Positions 49,434 through 58,515 of a stretch of 64,000 nt of DNA are shown here, in pieces; within the stretch, counting starts at the first letter, position 1, and the number at the start of each line of letters is the position of its first letter. Made by a program: the position numbers and the translations under genes. The DNA lies in contig NZ_CP051305.1 in NCBI RefSeq assembly GCF_024181385.1, forward strand, positions 992,001-1,056,000, in the 5' to 3' direction. Origin of the DNA: Treponema sp. OMZ 798. Its GTDB lineage: Bacteria; Spirochaetota; Spirochaetia; Treponematales; Treponemataceae. The notes under the pieces were generated by a model. It was given only the letters and a program-made list of their open reading frames with translations. It ran no database searches and was not told the origin of the DNA.

Positions 49434-50513
49434 TTATTTTCCTGATTCTCTGTTCGATAATCCGCTGATCAGTTTTTCGATCGTTTTTACCATAGGCTTA
49501 TACCTCGCGAGGTTTTTGTTCGTCATATTGTCCCATGACGTGTATAAGTGCCCGAGCATAGCAGGGTTATTCTTATACAAAAGCGAATAGCCGATAAGAG
49601 CGTTTACCGCTTTAATGTTTTTGTAACTGGTAGGGAGTACTCGGAACCCCTTGTTTAAAAAAAATGGAATGGAGCCGTAGCGTTCCAGAGCATCGTAGTG
49701 CCAGTCGCAAATGATGATGTCATTAGGAATGTGGTCGACAGCAGAAGCAGTGCCGTTACATGAGCTTTCGTATTCACCCTTATAACCGCTGTCTTCATCA
49801 TCACAGTCGAGGAGGCGGTCACCCCACATATACATTGTAAATCCCTTTTTTTTGACACAGTGATCATAGAGTTTATTCACTGCCCCTGCAAAAAGCTCGG
49901 CCTTGTCTTTTCCTCGGCAAAGGGGACAGGCATCTTCGCCTATCAAAAACACCTCGTCCAAGCCGACATGGATTTTTTTTACCGAAAATACTTCGGTAAT
50001 TTCGTCGATCAGGGCGAATAAAATTTGGTAGACTTTTTCGTTGGAAGTGCACAGGCTTCGGCAATAAATGCCCTTATTACCGGGGTAGAGTCCGGGTGTT
50101 TCGTCCAGTTCCGGGTAGGCTTTAAGCAGTCTAAAAGTTTGATCTTTCCACGACTGATGGCCTATGCAGTTTATTTCGGGGATGAGGTCGATGGAAAGCC
50201 TGCGGCATTCAGCCGCAATTTCGCGTGCCGCAGATTCGGAAAGCCCGTATTTGTTGTAGAGTTTCGGATCGCATTTCCATTGATAATTGGTACCTATTGA
50301 TAAAAAAAGCGTGTTGATTCCCCGTTTCTGCAAGCCCGGCAGTTCTTTTATCAGGTTTTTGACCGTTTTATCGGAATTGACATGTGTGTGAAAAGCAATG
50401 ACGGATTTGCTTTCAGCTGCCCCGTTTGTTTGACTGTAAACAGCCGTCTGCAAAAGCAACAAGAGAAAGGGTATCAATATCCTTGATTTTTGTTTTAGGT
50501 TTATTGCTAGAAT
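49434..50513 (-). CDS. GH20-like hexosaminidase-family protein
   Basis: About 359 residues if started at ATT 50513. From there the N-terminus is a good signal peptide (basic stretch, then ILIPFLLLLLQTAVYSQ), and AGGAGG lies seven bases upstream. The only standard start in frame is TTG 50477, which would cut off the basic part. The barrel resembles GH20: HVGLDEVFLIG contains the Asp-Glu pair used in substrate-assisted cleavage, with ADWHYDALERYG-like segments later (here CDWHYDALERYG). Exported; substrate probably an N-acetylhexosamine. Confidence 0.7.
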   Translation of the reverse strand: MLAINLKQKSRILIPFLLLLLQTAVYSQTNGAAESKSVIAFHTHVNSDKTVKNLIKELPGLQKRGINTLFLSIGTNYQWKCDPKLYNKYGLSESAAREIAAECRRLSIDLIPEINCIGHQSWKDQTFRLLKAYPELDETPGLYPGNKGIYCRSLCTSNEKVYQILFALIDEITEVFSVKKIHVGLDEVFLIGEDACPLCRGKDKAELFAGAVNKLYDHCVKKKGFTMYMWGDRLLDCDDEDSGYKGEYESSCNGTASAVDHIPNDIIICDWHYDALERYGSIPFFLNKGFRVLPTSYKNIKAVNALIGYSLLYKNNPAMLGHLYTSWDNMTNKNLARYKPMVKTIEKLISGLSNRESGK

Positions 50514-50537
50514 AATGAACCTCCTCTATTAGTTCAA

Positions 50538-52073
50538 TCACTCCCATTCTATTGTAGCAGGCGGCTTTGAGGTTATGTCGTAGACTATTCTGTTGATGCC
50601 CCTTACCTCGTTTATGATACGGGAAGAAACCTTGTCCAGTATCTCGTAGGGGATGCGTACCCAGTCGGCTGTCATAAAGTCCGAGGTTTTTACTGCGCGT
50701 AAGGCGAGTGTATAGTCGTATGTTCTAAAGTCACCCATAACGCCGACCGTCTTTGTGGAGGTAAGCACGGCAAAATACTGGCTTAAATCTTTTTTGATGT
50801 CTGCCCGTTCAAGTTCGCTTCGCCAGATTGCATCGGCTTCACGCAGGATATCGAGCTTTTCTTCGGTTATCTCGCCCATGATTCTTATGGCAAGGCCGGG
50901 ACCGGGGAAGGGCTGGCGATGTACGAGATAATCGGGGAGGCCGAGCTCCGTTCCTAACTTTCTTATTTCATCCTTAAAAAGGGTTTTTAGGGGCTCAATC
51001 AATGACTTAAAACTTATGTGATCGGGAAGACCTCCGACATTGTGATGGCTTTTTATTACGGCAGAGCCCTTGGCTCCGCTTTCAACTACATCGGCGTAAA
51101 TTGTGCCTTGGGCAAGGAAGTCCACTGTTCCTATTTTTTTGGCTTCTTCTTCAAAAACGCGGATAAACTCTTCGCCGATTATCTTGCGTTTTTTTTCGGG
51201 ATCCGAAACGCCTTTTAGCTTTCCTAAAAAACGGCTTTCTGCATTTACGCGGATAAAGTTCATCGGAGCGTCCCTAAAGGCTGCCTCTACCTCATCTCCC
51301 TCGTTTTTGCGCATAAGACCGTGATCCACAAAGATACAGGTAAGGTTTTTTCCCACGGCCTTGTTTAAAAGGGCTGCAAGCACCGAAGAATCTACGCCTC
51401 CCGATAGGGCTAAAAGCACCTTGCCGTCACCGACCGTATTTTGTACATTTTTTATTGCCTCTGTCAAAAAGCTTTTCATGTTCCAATCGCCCTTAGCCCC
51501 GCATACATTGTATAAAAAGTTTTTGATTATATTTTGACCTTCTTCGGAATGTTCAACCTCGGCATGGAATTGAATACCGTAAAGCTTTTTTTCCTTGTTT
51601 GCCATGGCAGCATTTTTTGTATTTGCCGTTTGAGCTGCCGAGATAAAGCCCTCAGGGAGGCGGGAAACACAGTCTACATGGCTCATCCAAACCGAAGATT
51701 TGTCTTTGATGTTTTTAAATAGCGGCAGAGCCGTATCGAATTTAGTTAGGGTTTTACCGAATTCTCTTTTTAAGCTTTTTTCGACCTTGCCGCCGAGGCA
51801 ATGGGCCATTGCCTGCATACCGTAGCAGATGCCTAAAATCGGAATACCTAATTCAAAAATTTCTTTTGGAGGAAGGGGAGCATTTTCTTCATAAACGCTG
51901 TTGGGCCCGCCCGTAAAAATAATACCTATAGGCTTATTTTCTTTTATGTAATCAAGGGCCTTTGAGGCTCCCACAATATCCGAATAAACATTCAGGTCGC
52001 GTACCCGCCTTGCTATGAGCTGATTATACTGACCGCCGAAATCTACAATTAAAATCTTTTCCGTAATCTTCAT
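50538..52073 (-). CDS. guaA: GMP synthase (glutamine-hydrolysing)
   Basis: 511 residues from ATG 52073 (ATG 52082 also possible). Converts XMP to GMP with glutamine. The N-terminal amidotransferase has [10 protein letters not shown] (nucleophile Cys) and [15 protein letters not shown] (His and Glu). The ATP-PPase has [17 protein letters not shown] (P-loop). The C-terminal dimer domain ends [10 protein letters not shown], the standard end. Full length. Confidence 0.98.
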   Translation of the reverse strand: MKITEKILIVDFGGQYNQLIARRVRDLNVYSDIVGASKALDYIKENKPIGIIFTGGPNSVYEENAPLPPKEIFELGIPILGICYGMQAMAHCLGGKVEKSLKREFGKTLTKFDTALPLFKNIKDKSSVWMSHVDCVSRLPEGFISAAQTANTKNAAMANKEKKLYGIQFHAEVEHSEEGQNIIKNFLYNVCGAKGDWNMKSFLTEAIKNVQNTVGDGKVLLALSGGVDSSVLAALLNKAVGKNLTCIFVDHGLMRKNEGDEVEAAFRDAPMNFIRVNAESRFLGKLKGVSDPEKKRKIIGEEFIRVFEEEAKKIGTVDFLAQGTIYADVVESGAKGSAVIKSHHNVGGLPDHISFKSLIEPLKTLFKDEIRKLGTELGLPDYLVHRQPFPGPGLAIRIMGEITEEKLDILREADAIWRSELERADIKKDLSQYFAVLTSTKTVGVMGDFRTYDYTLALRAVKTSDFMTADWVRIPYEILDKVSSRIINEVRGINRIVYDITSKPPATIEWE

Positions 52074-52125
52074 AAAAAACATTTTAGCCTATGAGTCTTT
52101 TTTTTTCAAGATGTAAAACTTTTAA

Positions 52126-52154
52126 TTGACTTATGATAGTGATTGTGTTATACT
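52126..52154 (+). promoter_or_regulatory. Promoter of the glyoxalase-like/pgk unit
   Basis: TTGACT at 52126-52131 and TATACT at 52149-52154 with a 17-base spacer, just before the VOC gene. Confidence 0.8.
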
Positions 52155-52175
52155 TTTTTTTAAAGAGGTATACAA

Positions 52176-52553
52176 ATGTTTTTAAACAGTGTAGCCATCC
52201 GCACGGATGAAATGGAAAAATCACTTGAGTTTTATGAAAAAGTGCTCGGATTTACTTTTAATTATATGATGTCGGCTGCTCCCGGCAAAAGGATTGCCTT
52301 TTTGACGGAGCCTGACAGCGGAATGAATTTGGAGCTTATCAGCCATGATGTTCCTAAGCCCCAAAACGGCAGCCGCCTTTCACTTACCGTTCAGGTAGAT
52401 CAGATAAGCGAGGCTGAAAAGTACCTAAAATCTAAAAACGTACGCATTACGGCTCCTCCCAGAACCGTAAAAGACGGTAAAAAGATTTTAACTGCTGTAG
52501 ATCCTAACGGGGTTGAAATAGATTTTATCGAATTCAAAAAAGAAAACGACTAA
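52176..52553 (+). CDS. VOC/glyoxalase-family protein
   Basis: 125 residues. [23 protein letters not shown] at the N-terminus and [12 protein letters not shown] near the end are the vicinal-oxygen-chelate fold. The set of metal ligands resembles lactoylglutathione lyase (Glu near position 60 in NLELISH and Glu in the last motif), but this alone does not prove glyoxalase I. It precedes pgk by 28 bases, so may detoxify methylglyoxal made near glycolysis. Confidence 0.85.
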   Translation: MFLNSVAIRTDEMEKSLEFYEKVLGFTFNYMMSAAPGKRIAFLTEPDSGMNLELISHDVPKPQNGSRLSLTVQVDQISEAEKYLKSKNVRITAPPRTVKDGKKILTAVDPNGVEIDFIEFKKEND

Positions 52554-52581
52554 AGGTCATAAAAAATTATTTGGAGTTAAT

Positions 52582-53841
52582 ATGATTAAAACAGTAAAAG
52601 ATGTAAATTTAAGGGATAAACGCATAATAATGCGTGTCGACTTTAATGTCCCTATGAAAGACGGAGTAGTGCAGGACGATACCCGAATAAGGGCCGCCCT
52701 TCCCACAATAAAATATATACTTGAACAAGGAGTAAGATCCCTTGTTTTAATGAGTCACTTGGGCGATCCTTCAAAGGATGCTAAAAAAGCCAAGGAAAAG
52801 GCCGAAAAAGACGGAAAGACCTTTGATGAGGCTTCCTACATTAACGGAAAACACAGGATGAAGCCCGTAGCCGAATACCTATCCGATCTTTTAAAGCTTC
52901 CGGTTGATTTTGCTCCTTCCTGCTTGGAACAGCTCGAAAGGGTAAAGTCCCTTCCTCAGGGCGGAATTTTAATGCTTGAAAACACCCGCTTCCATAAGGA
53001 AGAAACTTCAAAGGAAAAGGCCGAACAGCAAGTCTTGGCAAAAGAACTCAGCCTTTACGGGGATGTGTTTGTAAATGATGCTTTCGGCACGGCTCACCGT
53101 TCTCATGCTTCTACAGCCGAAATCTCGAACTTTGTCAACACAAGGGTTGCAGGCTTTCTTATGGAAAAAGAAATCAAATATCTTGAACCCATGTTAAATA
53201 ATCCTGCAAAGCCCATGACTGCAATCATCGGCGGAGCAAAAGTTTCTTCAAAAATAGCAGTTTTGGAAAGCCTTTTAAAAAATGCATCTTTTTTAATAAT
53301 AGGAGGAGGCATGGCCTATACCTTCTTAAAGGTTCAAGGAAAGAAAATCGGTAAGTCCTTGTTTGAAGAAGATTTTATGGATACAGCTAAAAATCTTTTG
53401 AATGCAGCCGAAAAGAGGGGGGTAAAAATAATCCTTCCTGTTGATCATGTATGTTCCGAAACCTTTTCGCCAAATGCTGAAGCTGTTTTAGTCGATAACA
53501 CCGATATTCCCGATAATCTTATGGGAATGGATGTAGGTCCTAAGACCTTGGCTCTTTATAAAGACATTGTTTTGAAGTCAAAGTCCATTGTATGGAACGG
53601 CCCTGTCGGTGTTTTTGAATTCGATGCCTTTGCAAAGGGTACCGAAAAAACTGCCTGCCTTGTGGCGGAAGCAACCGAAAAAGGCGCTTTAAGCATTGTA
53701 GGCGGAGGCGACTCCGTTGCTGCCGTAAACAAGTTCAATCTTTCCGATAAGATGAGCCATGTTTCCACAGGCGGAGGAGCATCCCTAGAATTCCTTGAAG
53801 GAAAGGTGCTCCCGGGCATTGCATGTCTTGACACTATTTAA
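52582..53841 (+). CDS. pgk: Phosphoglycerate kinase
   Basis: 419 residues. Makes ATP from 1,3-bisphosphoglycerate. [11 protein letters not shown] at 19-29, [16 protein letters not shown] and the nucleotide region GGGDSVAAV are family signatures. About 15 extra charged residues ([16 protein letters not shown], near 75-90) follow the SHLGDPS motif compared with E. coli. GGAG precedes the ATG. Confidence 0.98.
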   Translation: MIKTVKDVNLRDKRIIMRVDFNVPMKDGVVQDDTRIRAALPTIKYILEQGVRSLVLMSHLGDPSKDAKKAKEKAEKDGKTFDEASYINGKHRMKPVAEYLSDLLKLPVDFAPSCLEQLERVKSLPQGGILMLENTRFHKEETSKEKAEQQVLAKELSLYGDVFVNDAFGTAHRSHASTAEISNFVNTRVAGFLMEKEIKYLEPMLNNPAKPMTAIIGGAKVSSKIAVLESLLKNASFLIIGGGMAYTFLKVQGKKIGKSLFEEDFMDTAKNLLNAAEKRGVKIILPVDHVCSETFSPNAEAVLVDNTDIPDNLMGMDVGPKTLALYKDIVLKSKSIVWNGPVGVFEFDAFAKGTEKTACLVAEATEKGALSIVGGGDSVAAVNKFNLSDKMSHVSTGGGASLEFLEGKVLPGIACLDTI

Positions 53842-53846
53842 TTTTA

Positions 53847-54863
53847 ATGAGCAATAAGGCAAATAAAAGAGCTTTTTTTTCTGTTTTTCTCTTGATTTTT
53901 CTCTATGTGAGAGCTTTTTCTGCGGGTGTTTCGGTTACCGACGCTGCTGGAAGACTTGATCTTGATATCTCATGGGATCCGCTTTCTCAAGAACTTATTT
54001 TTATGAAAAATAACTCTGAAGTTAGCTGTAAGGTAGGTGAAAATCTTATAGTCTTCGATAACGAAAAAGCCGATTTTATTCCGCCTCCATATCAAAAAGA
54101 CGGCCTTACCTTTATAAGCGGTGAAATGTACAAAAAGCTTGAAACATTTTTTGCCGTACCTCAAAAAGAAACAAAGTACAGGGTAGGGGTTATCTTGATA
54201 GATCCGGGGCATGGAGGGAAAGATCCCGGCTGTGTCGGCTCCTATGTCGAAAATAAAAAAACGTTTGTCTTGTACGAAAAAGATATAGCCTTAAAGGTTA
54301 GTTTGAACCTATATAAGATGCTCAAAAAAGCCTACCCGAACAAAAAGATTCTTTTAACCAGAAATAAAGATGTCTATCCGACCCTTGAAGAAAGGGTAAA
54401 TATGGCAAATTCCGTAAAATTAAAAAAAAATGAAAGCATCCTCTATGTTTCAGTCCATGTAAATGCCTCCCTTAACTCAAAAGCTTCCGGGTTTGAGGTC
54501 TGGTATCTTCCTCCTGAGTATAGGCGGGAGGTAGTAGATAAAAAAACTGTGCCGAAAGAAATTCACTCCATACTTAATTCGATGATGGAAGAAGAGTTTA
54601 CAATGGAAAGTATTTTAATGGCCCAAAATATTTTGGACGGTTTGGATGCCCAAATCGGAAAAAAAAGCCCTAAAAGAGGTATCCGCGCAAATCAATGGTT
54701 TGTGGTACGTAATGTAAAGATGCCCAGTGTGTTGATAGAATTGGGATTTATTACCAATAAAACGGAAGTTAGACTTTTAAATTCCCCTGACTACTTGAAA
54801 AAATGCTCCTTGGGTATATATAATGGACTCTCTGCTTTTATAAGTAATTTTGAAACTAATTGA
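53847..54863 (+). CDS. N-acetylmuramoyl-L-alanine amidase (Amidase_3)
   Basis: 338 residues with a signal peptide (FFSVFLLIFLYVRAFSA). The catalytic zinc-amidase domain runs from about 125 to 335: IDPGHGGKDPG, VHVNAS and VLIELGFITN, with Glu in the last motif. It cuts the amide bond between MurNAc and the peptide in peptidoglycan. A 4-base gap follows pgk, and the next gene begins 15 bases after its stop. Confidence 0.92.
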   Translation: MSNKANKRAFFSVFLLIFLYVRAFSAGVSVTDAAGRLDLDISWDPLSQELIFMKNNSEVSCKVGENLIVFDNEKADFIPPPYQKDGLTFISGEMYKKLETFFAVPQKETKYRVGVILIDPGHGGKDPGCVGSYVENKKTFVLYEKDIALKVSLNLYKMLKKAYPNKKILLTRNKDVYPTLEERVNMANSVKLKKNESILYVSVHVNASLNSKASGFEVWYLPPEYRREVVDKKTVPKEIHSILNSMMEEEFTMESILMAQNILDGLDAQIGKKSPKRGIRANQWFVVRNVKMPSVLIELGFITNKTEVRLLNSPDYLKKCSLGIYNGLSAFISNFETN

Positions 54864-54877
54864 TTTTGGAGTATGTA

Positions 54878-55336
54878 ATGAATTACATAAAAACAAAGAT
54901 TATTACAGCCTCTTTATTGCTTGTGGTAATAATTATTGTGCTTTTTACATCGAGTTTTAATAAAAAACATGATAGATATGTGCTTTTTTTTAAGAATTCC
55001 ATAACCGGTAAGATTGATACCGAAATCCGCTATGTCCCGTTACAAAATATAACGGAACCGGAAGCTGCTTTTTTTGAAGAATTAATGCTTGGGCCGGTTA
55101 ATCATCATTGTTATTCTTTTATCCGGGCCGGATCTAAGCTGTTATCATGCTTTGTAAAAGACGGTATTTTGTATGCCGATTTACCTTTAGCTTTTGTCGA
55201 AGATATAAAGCGAGAGTTTGATTCCGATGAAATTAAGGCTCTTTTGCAAAAAAATATATTTACAAATTGTAAAGACTTAAAAGCAGCTCATATCTTCATT
55301 GAGGGTATAGAGATTTACGAATTATTAAAAAAATAA
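54878..55336 (+). CDS. GerMN-domain membrane protein
   Basis: 152 residues from ATG 54878 (TTTTGGAG at 54864-54871). One N-terminal membrane segment (ITASLLLVVIIIVLFTSSF) followed by a GerMN-like domain: YVLFFKNSITGKIDTEIRYVP, FFEELMLGP and DLPLAFVEDI. GerMN occurs in envelope proteins of spore formers and others, possibly protein- or glycan-binding. Co-transcribed with the amidase. The domain assignment is from pattern and not certain. Confidence 0.7.
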   Translation: MNYIKTKIITASLLLVVIIIVLFTSSFNKKHDRYVLFFKNSITGKIDTEIRYVPLQNITEPEAAFFEELMLGPVNHHCYSFIRAGSKLLSCFVKDGILYADLPLAFVEDIKREFDSDEIKALLQKNIFTNCKDLKAAHIFIEGIEIYELLKK

Positions 55337-55358
55337 CACTAAAAATCAAAAAAAAGTG

Positions 55359-55386
55359 TTGACAAAATTGAATTATTACGTATACT
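55359..55386 (+). promoter_or_regulatory. flaA: Promoter of flaA
   Basis: TTGACA at 55359-55364 and TATACT at 55381-55386 with a 16-base spacer: a housekeeping-type promoter, not a flagellar sigma-28 one. Confidence 0.8.
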
Positions 55387-55396
55387 TATAGTATAC
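55380..55396 (+). promoter_or_regulatory. Palindrome overlapping the flaA -10
   Basis: GTATACT-TAT-AGTATAC is a perfect 7-bp inverted repeat that covers the -10 hexamer. It could be an operator; this is an inference. AT-rich palindromes also occur by chance. Confidence 0.5.
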
Positions 55397-55431
55397 AGGG
55401 CATAAATTAAGTGCATAAAAGGAGTTTTTGA

Positions 55432-56481
55432 ATGAAAAAAACATTTATACTTGTTGCTATGGCATTCCTTTTAATGGGTGCCGTTGCGGTTGCTGAGGAA
55501 GCGATTATTATTGATTTCGCACTGTTGAATGCAGATATTATCGCAGATCCTAATGGTAAGATGACACAAAACAGAAGAACCGTTATGGATTACGGTCAAG
55601 TAGCCGGTGCCTCTTACACAGATGAGCAAAAAGCTTTGATGAGATCATCTTTAGCTCTTGAGCAGTGGGAAGTTGAATTGAATTCTTCCGCTCAGAACCC
55701 TCTTTCAGTTGGAGTTTCAACAGTTAAGGAAGCTGAAGTAAGAGCTGAAGGCGAGAAATTTGCCGGTCAGAAATTGATGGGCGTCCGCATCTTGTTCCCC
55801 GAGTGGGCAAACAATGCTAATGCAAAAATTAAGCCCGGATTTTTAATTCCTGCTTATGAAAGAATGGCCCAGGTTGATGATCAAGGAAATTTGCAGGAGC
55901 CTACTGCAGAAGAGAAGGCTTCCGGTAAATCAAGATTTGAAGAAGGCTATGGTGTTGTTCGAAATACCGGCGTTATCAAGTCCATTGCAGTAAATACCTA
56001 TGGTATGAACTTCCCTCATGGTCTTTATGTTCTTCTTAGAGATCAGAACAATGTAGTTAAGAGATACTTCATGGGTTACCTCTTGTTTGATGGTTGGAGA
56101 GAAATGGTATGGAATAATCCTTCATATATTGCACATGTAAAGGCTAGGGAATTAAGGCTTTATCCTGTTTACCCTGTAGCTCTTCCTCATGTAGCTTTTG
56201 AAGGTTTCTTAATTACCCGTGACGCTGCTCATGACGGCGGAGATGCTATCGCATACTTCAAAGATGTTAAGATCATCTATGACAAAGCTGTTTTGACAAC
56301 AGTACGTGACTTTGCTGATGAGGACCTCTGGGGTATTCAGACAGAAAGAGAAATGAAGAGAAAGAAGATTGAAGTTGAAAAATTCGGTCATATTCAAGTT
56401 TTACGATTCCTCGAACAGGAAAAGTTGGCTACAGAAGAAGGCTTCACACCATCTGAAGGTTCCGAAAAGAAACAACAATAA
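55432..56481 (+). CDS. flaA: Flagellar filament outer-layer protein FlaA
   Basis: 349 residues with a signal peptide (LVAMAFLLMGAVAVAEE) and AAGGAG before the ATG. FlaA forms the sheath of spirochaete periplasmic flagella. The EAIIIDFALLNADI opening and the VKSIAVNTYGMNFPHGLYVLLRDQ region match treponemal FlaA. A gap of only 16 bases separates the first stop from a terminator. A second, weaker paralogue is not in this window. Confidence 0.95.
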   Translation: MKKTFILVAMAFLLMGAVAVAEEAIIIDFALLNADIIADPNGKMTQNRRTVMDYGQVAGASYTDEQKALMRSSLALEQWEVELNSSAQNPLSVGVSTVKEAEVRAEGEKFAGQKLMGVRILFPEWANNANAKIKPGFLIPAYERMAQVDDQGNLQEPTAEEKASGKSRFEEGYGVVRNTGVIKSIAVNTYGMNFPHGLYVLLRDQNNVVKRYFMGYLLFDGWREMVWNNPSYIAHVKARELRLYPVYPVALPHVAFEGFLITRDAAHDGGDAIAYFKDVKIIYDKAVLTTVRDFADEDLWGIQTEREMKRKKIEVEKFGHIQVLRFLEQEKLATEEGFTPSEGSEKKQQ

Positions 56482-56497
56482 GTTCTGAAAAATTATA

Positions 56498-56526
56498 AAG
56501 CGGTCGAGACTGCTCGGCCGCTTTTG
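56498..56526 (+). terminator. Terminator after flaA
   Basis: Stem AAGCGGTCGAG (56498-56508) with CTCGGCCGCTT (56513-56523), one G-T pair, then a short T-run. Confidence 0.85.
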
Positions 56527-56559
56527 TTTGATGTCCCTGTAAAATGATTTTACCAAAAT

Positions 56560-57792
56560 ATGTTGTCTGAAGACTTGCCTTGGCTCCCTAAAAAAGAAAA
56601 ATTAAGGGAGATTTATACTTCTTATGTGCCTCACTTAAATGTTTTGATAGTGCGCATAGAGGAGTTTCTACGTTCTATAGTAAAAATAACTTCTGCTCCT
56701 ACATATAAAACGCGGGTCAAAAGCTTTAATAGTTATTATTTGAAGCTTTTAAAATTTCCTCCCAAAAAGGAATCTTCTGATCTTCCTGTACTTACGGATA
56801 TTATGGGAGTAAGGATTATCTGTCCTTTTTTGCAGGATATAAATGAAGTTGAGACAATTTTACTAAAAAATTTTACAGTAATAGAAGTGGAACGTAAGGG
56901 TTCTGAAAGAACTTTTAGAGAATTCGGGTATGAATCGGTACATTTTTTGCTTGAGATACCGGAGGAATTTAAGGTAGGACTTGTTTTACCCAAAGATTTG
57001 ATTTTTGAGATTCAGCTTAGAACCATTCTTCAAGATGCTTGGGCTGAGGTTGAGCATGAGCTGGTATATAAATCGGAGTTTTCTCCCTTTGATCAACCTT
57101 TAAAAAGAAAGCTTGCTTCGATAAACGCAAGTTTAAGTTTAGCTGATATTATTTTTCAAGAAATTCGCGATTATCAAAACAAACTTAATACCGAGCTTGA
57201 AAAACGGCGCTTTGAATTTTATTCTATGGCTGATGAATATACGGCTCAAGTTTTACCTGAAACAAATACTGTTCAGCATGATAATTTGGAGCATAGCGGG
57301 GAGTTGAAAGTTGCCGAAACTATAGACGATTTGATTTTAGCTGCAATTGAAGCTCATAATCAAAATCTTTTTGATAAGGCCGAAAAGATTTATACAAAGA
57401 TAATTGAACAAAATCCTAACGATATAGTTTTGTCGGTTGTATTTAAACACAGAGGTATGGCCTATTTTGCCCAAGCTAATTATGAAGATGCCTATGCCGA
57501 TTTTTTGCAGAGTTGTAAATATAATCCTGCAAATTTTCGTTCTCTTTATTATGTTGGAATTGCTTTAACTCTCTTAAACAGAGATGATGAAGCCATTGAA
57601 TATTTTACAAAATCGCTTGAAACAAATAAATTTCAAGCCCATGTTTATTTTAGGCGTGCCTTGTCCTATTTTAAACTGGCCTTATATCCTGAAGCTGCCA
57701 AGGACTTGGATTCTGCCTCGGATCTTGGTTTAGCTGAAGAAGATGCAAAAAAATTGCGTATAGCTATTGCAAAAAAAATTGATATGGTGTAA
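56560..57792 (+). CDS. RelA/SpoT-type alarmone synthetase domain with C-terminal TPR repeats
   Basis: 410 residues. Residues about 30-220 form a (p)ppGpp synthetase-like domain: YKTRVKSFNSYYLKLLK, LTDIMGVRIICPF, FREFGYESVHFLLEI and FEIQLRTILQDAWAEVEHELVYK. There is no HD hydrolase or ACT/TGS domain. Residues about 260-405 are four TPR-like repeats (EKIYTKIIEQNPND, HRGMAYFAQANYEDAYADFL, YYVGIALTLLNRDDEAIEYF). No ribosome binding site is obvious before the ATG. Activity is not proven; the long arm suggests protein partners. Confidence 0.8.
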   Translation: MLSEDLPWLPKKEKLREIYTSYVPHLNVLIVRIEEFLRSIVKITSAPTYKTRVKSFNSYYLKLLKFPPKKESSDLPVLTDIMGVRIICPFLQDINEVETILLKNFTVIEVERKGSERTFREFGYESVHFLLEIPEEFKVGLVLPKDLIFEIQLRTILQDAWAEVEHELVYKSEFSPFDQPLKRKLASINASLSLADIIFQEIRDYQNKLNTELEKRRFEFYSMADEYTAQVLPETNTVQHDNLEHSGELKVAETIDDLILAAIEAHNQNLFDKAEKIYTKIIEQNPNDIVLSVVFKHRGMAYFAQANYEDAYADFLQSCKYNPANFRSLYYVGIALTLLNRDDEAIEYFTKSLETNKFQAHVYFRRALSYFKLALYPEAAKDLDSASDLGLAEEDAKKLRIAIAKKIDMV

Positions 57793-57858
57793 TCTAAGCG
57801 GCTGTATTATGTCATATACAATAACTATAGTTTTAAATTAATTACGGAGGTACCTTAA

Positions 57859-58128
57859 ATGAAAAATCGATCTGCGATTAAAAGACATAACCAGAGTGAA
57901 GTCCGCCGAATGCGAAACCGCTCTGCAAAGAGTGAAGTACGTACAACAGCTAGAAAGTATACTGAGGCTGTTCATGCAAAAAATGCAGAAACTGCTGCTG
58001 CATTACTTCGTGAACTTTCCGGTCAGCTTGATTCTGCAGCCCGAAAAGGAATTTTAACAAAGAATTCGGCAGCCCGCAAAAAGTCAAGAATGCAGCTCTT
58101 GTACAACGCTTCATTTGCAGCAAAATAA
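57859..58128 (+). CDS. rpsT: 30S ribosomal protein S20
   Basis: 89 residues. NRSAIKRHNQSEVRRMRNRSAKSEVRT and a C-terminal GILTKNSAARKKSRM match S20, which binds 16S rRNA. CGGAGG precedes the ATG. Confidence 0.97.
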   Translation: MKNRSAIKRHNQSEVRRMRNRSAKSEVRTTARKYTEAVHAKNAETAAALLRELSGQLDSAARKGILTKNSAARKKSRMQLLYNASFAAK

Positions 58129-58140
58129 GAATGAAGGAAA

Positions 58141-58177
58141 ACCGCAAAACCGATTTTGGGATTGCGGTATTTTTTTT
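58141..58177 (+). terminator. Terminator after rpsT
   Basis: ACCGCAA (58141-58147) with TTGCGGT (58162-58168), then eight Ts. Confidence 0.8.
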
Positions 58178-58188
58178 ACTTTACTTAA

Positions 58189-58515
58189 ATGAAAAAAAAA
58201 CAGTCGAAAATCGACATAATAGATTCCGTTTATCGAAATAATCCTCAATATCAACTTAAGCAGATTAATGCTATAACTAATTTGTTTTTAGAGGAGCTTT
58301 CTATACTTTTGCAGCAAGGAGTACCTGTAGAGATACGCGGTTTGGGTTCTTTCGATTTTACTGTTTTACATGGAAGGAAAAATGCCCGCAACCCTAAAAC
58401 GGGAGAAACCGTTTTGACTGATGATAGATGTAAAATAAGGTTTAAGCCGGGAAAAGAACTAAAAGATTCCCTTAATAAAATAAATATAAAAGAGTTTTTT
58501 GATAATGAAAAATAA
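58189..58515 (+). CDS. HU/IHF-family DNA-binding protein
   Basis: 108 residues. The DNA-binding arm RGLGSFDFTVLHGRKNARNPKTGETV is characteristic; the N-terminal helices follow KIDIIDSVYRNNPQYQ. It bends DNA as a dimer. The last 10 bases overlap the lnt gene start at 58505, suggesting co-translation. Confidence 0.93.
   Translation: MKKKQSKIDIIDSVYRNNPQYQLKQINAITNLFLEELSILLQQGVPVEIRGLGSFDFTVLHGRKNARNPKTGETVLTDDRCKIRFKPGKELKDSLNKINIKEFFDNEK

Noticed and set aside
57859..58128. Minus-strand frame opposite rpsT
   Set aside because: S20 sequence is unmistakable on the plus strand with a good ribosome binding site.
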